DNA of 14,439 bases, taken from Burkholderiales bacterium RIFCSPHIGHO2_12_FULL_61_11. Its GTDB lineage: Bacteria > Pseudomonadota > Gammaproteobacteria > Burkholderiales > Burkholderiaceae_C. The position numbers and the translations under genes were made by a program. The DNA lies in contig MERZ01000332.1 of the NCBI GenBank assembly GCA_001770785.1, forward strand, positions 4,585-19,023. Reading direction: 5' to 3'. Positions 1-6,424 of this stretch are shown here, piece by piece (position 1 is the stretch's first letter; every line of letters starts with the position of its first letter). The notes under the pieces were generated by a model. That model saw only the letters and a list, made by a program, of their open reading frames with translations, was not told the DNA's origin and made no database searches.

Positions 1-88
1 CATGCAGCTGGCCGCGCCGCATGTCTCGCGCTTCATGCCCGCGCACAATCTGGCCAGTCTGATGCGTCTGCCAGAACTGCTGTCATAA
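1..88 (+). CDS. C-terminal end of an unidentified protein (partial)
   Basis: The frame is open from the left edge and ends with TAA at 86-88. Only about 28 residues are visible, ending in NLASLMRLPELLS. They are too few to assign a family. The tail (a histidine and proline patch, then a short leucine-rich end) would fit the end of a CoxE-like von Willebrand A protein, which often sits beside MocA-type genes in molybdenum hydroxylase accessory clusters, but this is a guess from context. The next gene starts 43 bases further on the same strand, so the two may share an operon. Confidence 0.5.
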   Translation, partial: MQLAAPHVSRFMPAHNLASLMRLPELLS

Positions 89-131
89 GATTTGATGTAT
101 CCGCGCTTTCAACCTACCAGGAACCACCACG

Positions 132-806
132 ATGGGATGTTTACTTAAACAGGGCGGCGGGTTGTATGCCCGCCTGCGCGTGGGCGCCGTGCTGCTGGCG
201 GCTGGCGAAGGCGCGCGCATGGGCGGCGTGGCCAAGCCGCTGATCCGGCTGCAGGGCGTGCCCCTGATCAGCCGCCAGCTGATTGCGCTCAGCGGCGCCG
301 GGGTGGACGAAGTCGTGGTGGTGACCGGGCATGCCCGCGAAGCCATCGGAGCCCAGGTGCAGTCCTTTCCCGTCACGCTGGCCCACAACCCGGCCTACCG
401 CGAAGGCCAGCAAGGCTCGGTGCGCGTGGGCCTGGCGGCACTCAGCGGCCATTTTGATGCGGTGTTTGTGGTGCTGACGGACCAGCCGCTGATCGGCTCC
501 GGCGACCTGACCGAGCTGATGGCAGCCTTCAAAAAGCGGCCCGCCGGCAACGTCGTGGTGCCGGTGGTCAACGGCCAGCGCGGCAACCCCATCGTGCTGG
601 ACGACGTGGCATGCGCCCGGATTCTGGCCAGCGACACCAACCTGGGCTGCCGCCACCTGATCGAGCGCCAGCCCGAGCTGGTGCATGTTCATGAAAGCAG
701 CAACAGCCGTTTCATCACCGACCTCGACACCCTGCAGGACGTGGAACAACTGGCGCAGCGCACTGGCTGGCGGCTGGAATTGCCCGGCAGGGAAGGCGCG
801 GCGTGA
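132..806 (+). CDS. MobA/MocA-type nucleotidyltransferase (probable molybdenum cofactor cytidylyl- or guanylyltransferase)
   Basis: A 224-residue protein of the NTP-transferase fold. Residues 22-35 carry the nucleotide-binding signature LAAGEGARMGGVAK (family pattern LxAGxSxRMGxxK). Further family marks are the GxxxSVRxGL stretch around 92-101, the metal-binding TDQP at 116-119, the RGNP segment near 150-153 and a C-terminal D-x-DT near 197-200. By family knowledge such enzymes transfer CMP or GMP from the NTP to molybdopterin to give the dinucleotide cofactor of xanthine-dehydrogenase-type enzymes; which nucleotide is used cannot be read here. The ATG at 132 has an AGGAA ribosome site eight bases upstream (119-123), which supports it over an in-frame GTG at 180, although family members often begin nearer that GTG. 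The stop overlaps the next start (GTGA), suggesting translational coupling. Confidence 0.85.
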   Translation: MGCLLKQGGGLYARLRVGAVLLAAGEGARMGGVAKPLIRLQGVPLISRQLIALSGAGVDEVVVVTGHAREAIGAQVQSFPVTLAHNPAYREGQQGSVRVGLAALSGHFDAVFVVLTDQPLIGSGDLTELMAAFKKRPAGNVVVPVVNGQRGNPIVLDDVACARILASDTNLGCRHLIERQPELVHVHESSNSRFITDLDTLQDVEQLAQRTGWRLELPGREGAA

Positions 807-1495
807 GCGCAACCAGCGCCGCCCTGCAGCAGCACTGGCCGGTGCCGCTCTCGGTGCACCGCTTCGAGCGTGCGGTTGAAGTCAATGCAGTGCTGGCGCG
901 GGTGTTTACCGCGATGCGTGCCACTGACCCGCAAGCACCGGGTGGCAGCTTCTACGCCAGCGCCGATGACCTGCTGCGGCGCATTGACCTGCCCGAGTTC
1001 CATGCCTTGCTCCAGTTCATGGCTGCTTCCATACAAACGACGACCCAGCAGGCCAATGCCGGTGTCTGGCCGCCGGGCCGGCATGGCCTGCAACTCGAAC
1101 TCACGGGCGTCTGGTTCCAGATCCAGAACGGCGCCGCCTTTCATGACATCCATAGCCATGGCAACTGCTCCTGGTCTGGCGTGTATTACGTGCAGATCGA
1201 CCCGCCCGAGCAGCGCCAGGCCCACCCCGAATTCGGCGCGCTCAATGGCGCCACGCGCTTTTACAGCCCGATGTTTCCCTTGTTGGGCGGCGCCCACATC
1301 GACATGGGCAACGCTTTTTTGCAGCAGGCTACGCTGGACGTGACGCCGCACGAAGGCGAGTTGCTGCTGTTTCCGGCGTTCCTTGCGCACAAGGCCATGC
1401 CCTATGCGGGCGAGCGTGACCGCATCATCGTGTCCTTCAATGCACAGATCCGTGCGCCCGGTGGCGACCAGTTATTCCGTTACGCGGGGGTTTGA
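803..1495 (+). CDS. Putative 2OG-Fe(II) oxygenase (TIGR02466-like)
   Basis: A 230-residue soluble protein. The core matches my memory of the TIGR02466 group of putative 2-oxoglutarate/Fe(II) oxygenases: an HSHGN segment (H117, H119) running directly into SWSGVYYVQ (123-131), and near the end EGELLLFPAFLAHKAMP (184-200) followed by a basic residue and IIVSFN (208-213). H117 or H119 and H196 are candidate iron ligands, and R205 or R207 could bind the 2-oxoglutarate carboxylate; these are assignments by pattern, not proven. The start is GTG at 803, overlapping the TGA of the nucleotidyltransferase, so expression is probably coupled. The substrate is unknown. Family placement is fairly sure, biochemical role is not. 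Confidence 0.72.
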   Translation: MSATSAALQQHWPVPLSVHRFERAVEVNAVLARVFTAMRATDPQAPGGSFYASADDLLRRIDLPEFHALLQFMAASIQTTTQQANAGVWPPGRHGLQLELTGVWFQIQNGAAFHDIHSHGNCSWSGVYYVQIDPPEQRQAHPEFGALNGATRFYSPMFPLLGGAHIDMGNAFLQQATLDVTPHEGELLLFPAFLAHKAMPYAGERDRIIVSFNAQIRAPGGDQLFRYAGV

Positions 1496-1530
1496 TGGTC
1501 GGAGCAAAACCCAACTCGCCCCGTTTTTTT
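1485..1530 (+). terminator. Possible intrinsic terminator after the oxygenase gene
   Basis: CGGGG (1485-1489) can pair with CCCCG (1519-1523), and inside it GTTT (1490-1493) with AAAC (1507-1510). The stem is followed at once by seven T residues (1524-1530). The hairpin has an uneven eight-base bulge and its left arm overlaps the end of the coding region, so it is imperfect. Position and T-run argue for termination of the plus-strand unit. Confidence 0.4.
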
Positions 1531-1651
1531 GAGTGGCTCGGGGGGGATTCAGCTTCGAGGCGGCGGGTCAAGCCACTCGAAAGAAAATTGATGGATAAAC
1601 CTGCCTGTATTGACGAGCGCAGGCAGCTCCCAAGAAAATTGCATGAGCCCC

Positions 1652-1685
1652 AATAAAATCGGGCCTGCCGGTAAAGGCAGGCCCG
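1652..1685 (-). terminator. Intrinsic terminator of the cytochrome gene
   Basis: A perfect ten-base-pair GC-rich stem, CGGGCCTGCC (1660-1669) with GGCAGGCCCG (1676-1685), and a six-base loop. Read on the minus strand it is followed by ATTTTATT (1659-1652). It lies 19 bases beyond the cytochrome stop codon, so it should end that transcript. Confidence 0.85.
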
Positions 1686-1704
1686 AAATTTCAGCTACCG
1701 GCTA

Positions 1705-3003
1705 TCAGGGAAGCTTGACGGCCTGAATGTCGGCCTTGGCACCGAAGCCCAGCGTTTTTACAAACGACACATGGTGGCCGCGGGTGGTGATGTTGTCGTC
1801 GTGGATGGCAAAGCCGACGTTGTAAACGCCGCCTTCCTTCAAGGTTTTGTCGTCCGGGTTCGTCAGGTTCAGCGGTCGCACCAGCACCACGGTCCACTCG
1901 CCGTCTTTCCAGACGCCCTGGGCCTTGTTGTCGGCGGCAGAACCGGCGGCATCAGCGGCACTCAAGATATAACGTGGCAGCAGGTCGCCCTCTTTCCAGC
2001 CGGCGTTCGGATCGAACGGTACTTCGTTGGTGCCCTTGATCAGGAAATTTTCCTTCTTGCTGCGATTTTCGTCGGTCAATGCTTTGGCACCGAACTTGGC
2101 CGCGTCGAACATGAATTTTGGCTGCTTGGTCTTGCCGTCCAGATTCGAGGCAAACATATTCTTGCCGTCATCGAAATTGCGCCATTCGAGCGCATAGCCG
2201 TCGTCAGCCATGCCCACCGGATTGCTGCGATGGGCGCGCCACTGGATCAGATCGACAAATTTGCCATCGGCCTTGAGCTTGGCAATTTCTTCCACGCTCT
2301 TGCCGGTCTTCCAGTCCGACGGGTCGGTGCGGGTATCGGGCAGGTACTTGCGCACGTCCGTCTTCTTGATCGCGGTCATCAGCGGGTTGGCCGCTATTTC
2401 TTCCTTGGTGAACTCCTTGGGCATGTCGCGCTCGCCGTCATGGCAAGTCAGCCAGCAGCCCTGCTGGGCAAAGTCTTTCACCTTGCCGTCGTCGATCATG
2501 ATGGTTGCGCGGTCTTCATAAATGGCCGGCTGCTTGCCTTCCTGGACAGGTTTGTCCAGTCGTGGCCCGCCGTAGACCTTCCAGTCCTTGCCATCGAAGC
2601 GGTAATACTCGTACTGGCTGCCAGGCATGGAACTGTTAGTCTTCCACTGGTAGCGGATGTAGGCGTTCTTGGCGTCGTAGGCGGCCTGGACCTTCAGGTT
2701 CAGAAATCCATTCTTGCCTTTGACCGGATTGGGCTCCAGCGGACCGCCTTTGACGATATTGTTGCCCAGTTCCTTTTCTTCGTCTTCGGCGTCGTGGCAA
2801 GTGACGCACGACTCACCTCTCTTGACTTTATTGGCCCCCTTGTGCTTTTTGCTGCGCAGCCACTCATAGGTCGACTGGCCAGGATAGAACAGCGGGACAT
2901 TGACGACAGGGACGTCCGACCAGTTGATTTTGGCTGGATCGGCCGCCGTGGCGGCACCCATGCCCAGCATGGCCAAACTCATGGCCAAGACAGTTTTTTT
3001 CAT
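1705..3003 (-). CDS. Periplasmic c-type cytochrome with ethylbenzene-dehydrogenase-like heme-binding domain
   Basis: A 432-residue secreted protein. Residues 1-20 form a Sec signal peptide (two lysines, hydrophobic core, AATA before ADP) with likely cleavage after residue 20. A canonical heme c site CVTCH lies at 66-70. A second motif, C183-W-L-T-C187-H188, has three residues between the cysteines (CX3CH). The C-terminal region from about 150 to 425, ending in VGFAIHDD (396-403) and RGHHVSF (408-414), resembles the heme-binding domain of the ethylbenzene dehydrogenase gamma subunit / DMSO-reductase-like cytochromes (EB_dh). No membrane anchor follows the signal peptide, so it should be a soluble periplasmic electron carrier. 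The ATG has AAGGAA (3015-3010) six bases upstream. No molybdopterin oxidoreductase or membrane partner is encoded beside it. A sigma-54 promoter, activator sites and a two-component system upstream suggest tight signal-dependent expression. Electron donor and acceptor are unknown. Confidence 0.82.
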   Translation of the reverse strand: MKKTVLAMSLAMLGMGAATAADPAKINWSDVPVVNVPLFYPGQSTYEWLRSKKHKGANKVKRGESCVTCHDAEDEEKELGNNIVKGGPLEPNPVKGKNGFLNLKVQAAYDAKNAYIRYQWKTNSSMPGSQYEYYRFDGKDWKVYGGPRLDKPVQEGKQPAIYEDRATIMIDDGKVKDFAQQGCWLTCHDGERDMPKEFTKEEIAANPLMTAIKKTDVRKYLPDTRTDPSDWKTGKSVEEIAKLKADGKFVDLIQWRAHRSNPVGMADDGYALEWRNFDDGKNMFASNLDGKTKQPKFMFDAAKFGAKALTDENRSKKENFLIKGTNEVPFDPNAGWKEGDLLPRYILSAADAAGSAADNKAQGVWKDGEWTVVLVRPLNLTNPDDKTLKEGGVYNVGFAIHDDNITTRGHHVSFVKTLGFGAKADIQAVKLP

Positions 3004-3145
3004 ATCAATTTCCTTACAGGGTTAAAAAATCGTTGAGAAAAAATCCACCCCCCATGCAACTCCTGGCCAATGCCCGCACGCCCTGGGCTCTGATTGGGGC
3101 TTGGGTGGTTAGGTTTGGGATCATGGCGGGTCGAATTGATTTGGT

Positions 3146-3168
3146 GGCATGCATGCCTGTGTGCATGC
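3146..3168. repeat. GCATGC-rich palindrome in the cytochrome leader
   Basis: GGCATGCATGCC (3146-3157) is a perfect 12-base palindrome, and GCATGC recurs at 3163-3168, so GCATGC at 3151-3156 and 3163-3168 can form a six-pair hairpin with loop CTGTGT. It lies about 18-40 bases downstream of the transcription start predicted from the sigma-54 promoter, where it could be an operator or an RNA stem-loop. Function is not shown by sequence. Confidence 0.4.
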
Positions 3169-3196
3169 GTCGGGTTAAGAGCTTCACTTGGTTGGT

Positions 3197-3213
3197 AGCA
3201 AACGGCGTGCCAA
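3197..3213 (-). promoter_or_regulatory. Sigma-54 (-24/-12) promoter of the cytochrome gene
   Basis: On the minus strand the bases read TTGGCACGCCGTTTGCT. This fits the RpoN consensus (TGGCAC, N5, TTGCW): the invariant GG (3211-3210) and GC (3199-3198) are exactly ten bases apart. Transcription would begin near 3186 and give a leader of about 183 bases. The promoter faces the cytochrome and lies directly behind a gene for a GAFTGA-bearing activator, which makes a chance match unlikely. Confidence 0.85.
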
Positions 3214-3303
3214 CGAGGACTAAGCCCAATTTTCCGCGCCAATGGCAAATCGTGAAGGTTTTTCTTGTGAAGGCATTGTTATAGTTTGTCCCTATAAAAA
3301 TTA

Positions 3304-3344
3304 TGTCATCATAAAATCATGACAGATGTCAAGATTTTGTGACA
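3304..3344. promoter_or_regulatory. Tandem dyads, probable enhancer (UAS) of the NtrC-type activator
   Basis: Two inverted repeats lie side by side: TGTCAT-N9-ATGACA (3304-3324) and TGTCA-N8-TGACA (3327-3344). Their centres are about 21.5 bases apart, close to two helical turns, so dimers would sit on the same DNA face. They lie about 128 and 150 bases upstream of the predicted start at 3186, the usual distance for activators of sigma-54 RNA polymerase. The second dyad overlaps the stop codon of the activator gene. The first dyad, read on the minus strand and followed by TAATTTTT, might also act as a weak terminator for the activator gene. Confidence 0.6.
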
Positions 3345-4693
3345 ATTTTTGCTCGATCGAGATGGGCGTACATGTTCTGTCTTGCAATGCCTGAAATGCG
3401 CGCCGCCTCCGACACATTGCCGCCGGCAGCCTGGAGCAGATGCTCAAAATACTCACGCTCAAAGCGCATGCGTGCTTCGCGATAGGGCAGGGCCGGTGCC
3501 CGCAAGACCGAAGCCACCAATGCGGTGGGGGCAATGCCCAGATCCGCAGGGGTGATGGGGCCGCCACCGTTGATGACAACGGCACGCTCGATGGTGTGCT
3601 TGAGTTCGCGCACGTTGCCCGCCCATTGCGCTGATTCCAGGGCCGCTATGGCCTGCACATCCAGCGGCCCGGCGGCCTTGCTGAATTTTCGGTTGAAGTG
3701 TTCAAGGAAGAACAATGCCAGCGGCAGGATGTCCTCGCGCCGTTCGCGCAGGGGTGGCACGCGCAGCGGCACCACATTGATGCGATAGTAAAGGTCGGCC
3801 CGAAAACGTCCGGCGACGATTTCCTGCTCCAGCGGTTTATTGGTGGCGCAGATGAGCCGAAAGTTGGAGGGGCGCTGCACCGTGCTGCCCAGGCGCACGA
3901 ACGTTCCCTCCTGCAGTACGCGCAGCAAGCTGACCTGCAGCTTGGGGCTCATATCGGCGATTTCGTCGAGCAGGATGGTGCCATTGTTGGCCTCCTCGAA
4001 ATACCCCGCCGTGGTCTTGACGGCACCCGTGAAAGCGCCCTTCTCGTAACCGAACAGACTCGCTTCGAGAAGCGACTCCGACAAGGCGCCGCAGTTGAGT
4101 TCCTTCAGCGGTCCCTGCGTGCGTCCGCTGAGCGCGTGGAGCAACTTGGCGACCACTTCCTTGCCGGTGCCGCTCTCGCCTTCGATCAGCACCGTCGTAT
4201 CGAGCGGCGCCGCCTGGCGCAACTGAACGAAGAGTTTTTCCATGGCGGCGGAATGGCTGATGATGACCGGATCGCCCGAACGCGCGGTAAGGATTTCGCG
4301 CAGGTCGGCGATCTCGCGGTAGGCGCGATCCATCTCCAGCGCCTTGGCAATGACCGCTTCGAGCTCCTCGAGGTTCTCGAAGGGCTTGGTCAGGTAGTCG
4401 AACAAACCCTCGCGCACGGCACGCATGGCGTCGCGCACATCGGCATGTCCGGTGATCATGAGTGCCGTCTGTCGTGGCCGCAGCTTGCGCATTTCGGCAA
4501 AGAGCTCAAGGCCGTTGCCGTCGGGAAGGCGCTGATCGAGGATCGCCAGGTTGAAATCATTCAGGTCAAAAGCACGACGCGCTTCGGCTGCGTTGGTCGT
4601 GGTGACCAGTTCGACGGAACTGCTGCGCAGCAGATCTTCGAAAAGTCTGCGTGTGAAGGGATCGTCGTCAACCAGGAGAATTTTTGACTTCAT
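3329..4693 (-). CDS. NtrC-family sigma-54-dependent response regulator
   Basis: A 454-residue regulator with the full three-domain layout. Receiver domain at about 1-120: acidic pocket D9-D11, phosphoacceptor D53 (AILDQRLP), T81 and K103 (LTKPF). AAA+ domain at about 140-375: Walker A GESGTGKE (172-179), the sigma-54-contacting GAFTGA loop (219-224), Walker B ILLDEIADM (240-248) and the GNVREL motif (359-364). Fis-type helix-turn-helix at about 415-450 (GNVSEAARISGIARQNMYAHL). No key residue is missing. Its ATG overlaps the kinase stop codon (ATGA), so the pair is translationally coupled. The nearest target is the cytochrome promoter at 3197-3213, with candidate binding sites at 3304-3344. 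Phosphorylation by the adjacent kinase should drive ATP-dependent opening of that promoter; the pairing is inferred from the overlap and sites. Confidence 0.93.
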   Translation of the reverse strand: MKSKILLVDDDPFTRRLFEDLLRSSSVELVTTTNAAEARRAFDLNDFNLAILDQRLPDGNGLELFAEMRKLRPRQTALMITGHADVRDAMRAVREGLFDYLTKPFENLEELEAVIAKALEMDRAYREIADLREILTARSGDPVIISHSAAMEKLFVQLRQAAPLDTTVLIEGESGTGKEVVAKLLHALSGRTQGPLKELNCGALSESLLEASLFGYEKGAFTGAVKTTAGYFEEANNGTILLDEIADMSPKLQVSLLRVLQEGTFVRLGSTVQRPSNFRLICATNKPLEQEIVAGRFRADLYYRINVVPLRVPPLRERREDILPLALFFLEHFNRKFSKAAGPLDVQAIAALESAQWAGNVRELKHTIERAVVINGGGPITPADLGIAPTALVASVLRAPALPYREARMRFEREYFEHLLQAAGGNVSEAARISGIARQNMYAHLDRAKIVTKS

Positions 4694-6084
4694 AGTGTTG
4701 TGATCGACGGCAGCCAGATACTGAAGCTGGCGCCACCGACAGGCAAGTTCTTTGCAAGAATTGCGCCACCATGCTTCATGACGATATGTTGCGCAACCGG
4801 AAGGCCGAGCCCGGTGCCATTCGATCGCGTCGTGAAAAACGGCTTGAACAGCAGGGCTGCCGCCTCGCTGGTGAAGCCGCTGCCGGCGTCGGTCACGCCA
4901 AGTACGATTCCCGGGACCCCCTCATGCTCGGCGAAAGCCAATTTGACATGAACCTGCTTGTCGGGCGCGGCGAGGATGGCGTTATGAATAAGGTTGAACA
5001 GCGCCTGGCGAATCAGCACCGGGTCGACATTGAGCATGACTTTTTCGTCAGGGGCCACAAAATCCACGGCGTGATGCAGGGCGATGCTCTGGTGACAAAA
5101 AGTGATGGTGTCCCGGACCAGTTCCTTGATATCGGTCGGCTGGGGCGCGGAGCGCGATATCTGGTTGATCCGCAAAATCCGCTGCACGATGTCGCGGCAC
5201 TCGGTGCCCGCCTTTCGCACTTCAGCCAGCAACTCCGCAACGCGCTGCGGATTTTGCACCTGGCGCTCGGCGAGCTGCGTCAGGTTGATGACGCCGACCA
5301 GCGGGTTGTTCAACTGGTGGGCAATTTCGCCGACCAGCTCTCCCATCGCCGACATCTTCTCGATTTGAACGATTCGCTCATGCTCAACGGTTAATTTGCT
5401 GAACTTTGATTCGGCGTTCCTTTGCCGGTTGTAGACCAGGCTGAAGAGTTGATAGAGCGCCAAAAACAGCACCAGACCCGCGCCGCCGATGACGCCCCAC
5501 AGAAGATACAGGCCATGCTCAATGGTCCGGTTCAAATCTTGCGGGTCTCGATAAAGAGACAGGACGCCGATGACGCTGCTGGCACCTTCATCTGTTTCGC
5601 GCGAGAAAATCGGCACGTAGCACTCGATCGTCGCCGGAATCGGCGAGCCTTGCTCAAGCATATCGATATTGGTCGCGACAGGATTGAACTTGGCCAGAAC
5701 CTCGCCGCCCATTGCCCGCGTCAGGCGGTCCAGGTGTGTGGTGGTCTTTGTGCCCACCAGATCGGGATCATCCGACCAGATGATGGTGCCATCGGGGCTG
5801 AACACCTTGATGCGCGCAGTGCCCGAGAGCATTTTCAGCGCATTGAAGCTCTGGTTCAGGCGTCTGCTGGCATTGGCATGCGTATAGTTTTGCAGGTCGG
5901 ACGCAGCAAGGCCGCGTTCGCTTGCCAGGGCGTTGACCATATCGCGCACAATAACCGCTTCGCGCTCGATGATGGCCTGGCGAAAAAATGGCGCCTGGAT
6001 CAGGCCGGTTCCCACCACCATCGCGACGATCATCAGCAGGCTGATGATGGCGAACATTCTGGGCGGGCTTGTCAGCTTAAACAT
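4690..6084 (-). CDS. Membrane sensor histidine kinase, partner of the NtrC-type regulator
   Basis: A 464-residue kinase from the ATG at 6084. TM1 lies at about 10-32 and TM2 at about 190-217, enclosing a periplasmic sensor domain of some 155 residues. That domain contains a Cache/PAS-like stretch (RIKVFSPDGTIIWSDD, 91-106) and a second strand set near GVLSLYRDP (173-181). The dimerisation/phosphoacceptor segment reads MGELVGEIAHQLNNPL with H256. The ATPase domain has the N-box NLIHNA (364-369), G1 DAGSG (399-403), a KPFFTT turn, and G2 GTGLGLP (423-429). An in-frame GTG lies directly before the ATG at 6087, but AAGGA (6095-6091) is six bases from the ATG and only three from the GTG, so the ATG is preferred. 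The start overlaps the end of the Doc-like remnant. The ligand is unknown; a redox-related or small-molecule signal would suit the cytochrome target. Confidence 0.92.
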   Translation of the reverse strand: MFKLTSPPRMFAIISLLMIVAMVVGTGLIQAPFFRQAIIEREAVIVRDMVNALASERGLAASDLQNYTHANASRRLNQSFNALKMLSGTARIKVFSPDGTIIWSDDPDLVGTKTTTHLDRLTRAMGGEVLAKFNPVATNIDMLEQGSPIPATIECYVPIFSRETDEGASSVIGVLSLYRDPQDLNRTIEHGLYLLWGVIGGAGLVLFLALYQLFSLVYNRQRNAESKFSKLTVEHERIVQIEKMSAMGELVGEIAHQLNNPLVGVINLTQLAERQVQNPQRVAELLAEVRKAGTECRDIVQRILRINQISRSAPQPTDIKELVRDTITFCHQSIALHHAVDFVAPDEKVMLNVDPVLIRQALFNLIHNAILAAPDKQVHVKLAFAEHEGVPGIVLGVTDAGSGFTSEAAALLFKPFFTTRSNGTGLGLPVAQHIVMKHGGAILAKNLPVGGASFSIWLPSITTL

Positions 6085-6238
6085 CACTTGTCCTTGTCAT
6101 CGGTCTGCGCTGCCCTGCGTGACCGCGCAGGCAGTCGGCAAATTCGCTTTCGGTCAGCTCGCCCGAGGCGATGGCGAATAGGGTGATCGCGGTCTCAGCC
6201 TGCGATGCATCCAAACGGTAGCCGTTGAGGTTTCTCAT
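6077..6238 (-). pseudogene. C-terminal remnant of a Doc/Fic-family toxin (53 codons)
   Basis: An ATG frame of 53 residues beginning MRNLNGYRLDASQAE and continuing with a helix, then ASGELTESEFADCLRGH. It matches in order the last third of Doc (death-on-curing) proteins, for example phage P1 Doc as I recall it: FL-x-NG at the end of the catalytic helix, an A-x-GE turn, then AD-x-LR. The part that would carry the catalytic HxFxxxNKR motif is absent: a stop codon (TAG, 6247-6245) lies in frame just upstream, and no Doc-like residues appear in the three frames from 6424 to 6239. It therefore looks like a decayed 3' fragment. Its TAA lies eight bases inside the kinase gene, so if translated it could couple to kinase translation. 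No antitoxin gene is seen. An intact small protein of unknown role is the alternative. Confidence 0.55.
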
Positions 6239-6310
6239 TTTTTTCTAGATTTTCATTGTTGGCGGCCTTCACCCCCGCCAGCCCTCGTCTTCGCGCCGGG
6301 CGCGACTTGT

Positions 6311-6344
6311 GGCTGCAAATCAGGCATCAAATAGGCTTGCAGCC
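6311..6344. repeat. Inverted repeat between the kinase unit and DUF1178
   Basis: GGCTGCAA (6311-6318) and TTGCAGCC (6337-6344) form a perfect eight-pair stem with an 18-base loop. No T-run follows on either strand, so it is not a typical intrinsic terminator. It sits in the 186-base stretch 6239-6424, which otherwise holds no gene or clear promoter that I can see, although the promoter for the kinase and the end of the nuo transcript must lie around here. Confidence 0.4.
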
Positions 6345-6424
6345 CGGGGGGTGTTGACCCCGAGACAGTGCTGTAGCAACGGCAAGGCGGGGCAGCGACA
6401 CAGCGTGTTGAGCTGGAAATGGAA

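Noticed and set aside
1531..1578. Inverted repeat GAGTGGCT / AGCCACTC in the gap after the oxygenase gene
   Set aside because: The eight-pair arms are separated by 32 bases and no T-run follows on either strand, so it is not a convincing terminator. It could be a decayed repeat, but a single copy cannot show this.
1601..1626. Short hairpin CTGCCTG / CAGGCAG
   Set aside because: Seven-pair stem with a 12-base loop and no U-tract; a better terminator lies 35 bases away.
1771..3036. 421-codon open frame on the plus strand opposite the cytochrome
   Set aside because: It is the antisense shadow of a gene with a clear signal peptide and heme motifs; the translated protein shows no recognisable domain.
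3000..3248. 82- and 71-codon minus-strand frames in the cytochrome leader
   Set aside because: They overlap the sigma-54 promoter, their composition is not protein-like, and no ribosome site precedes them.
3245..3262. Possible IHF site between the dyads and the sigma-54 promoter
   Set aside because: An IHF site would be expected here, but the best match to WATCARNNNNTTR has at least two mismatches, so I do not call it.
6239..6424. Search for a sigma-54 promoter or the missing N-terminal part of the Doc-like gene upstream of the kinase
   Set aside because: No GG-N10-GC element with a good context was found on the minus strand, and none of the three minus-strand frames shows the HxFxxxNKR motif.
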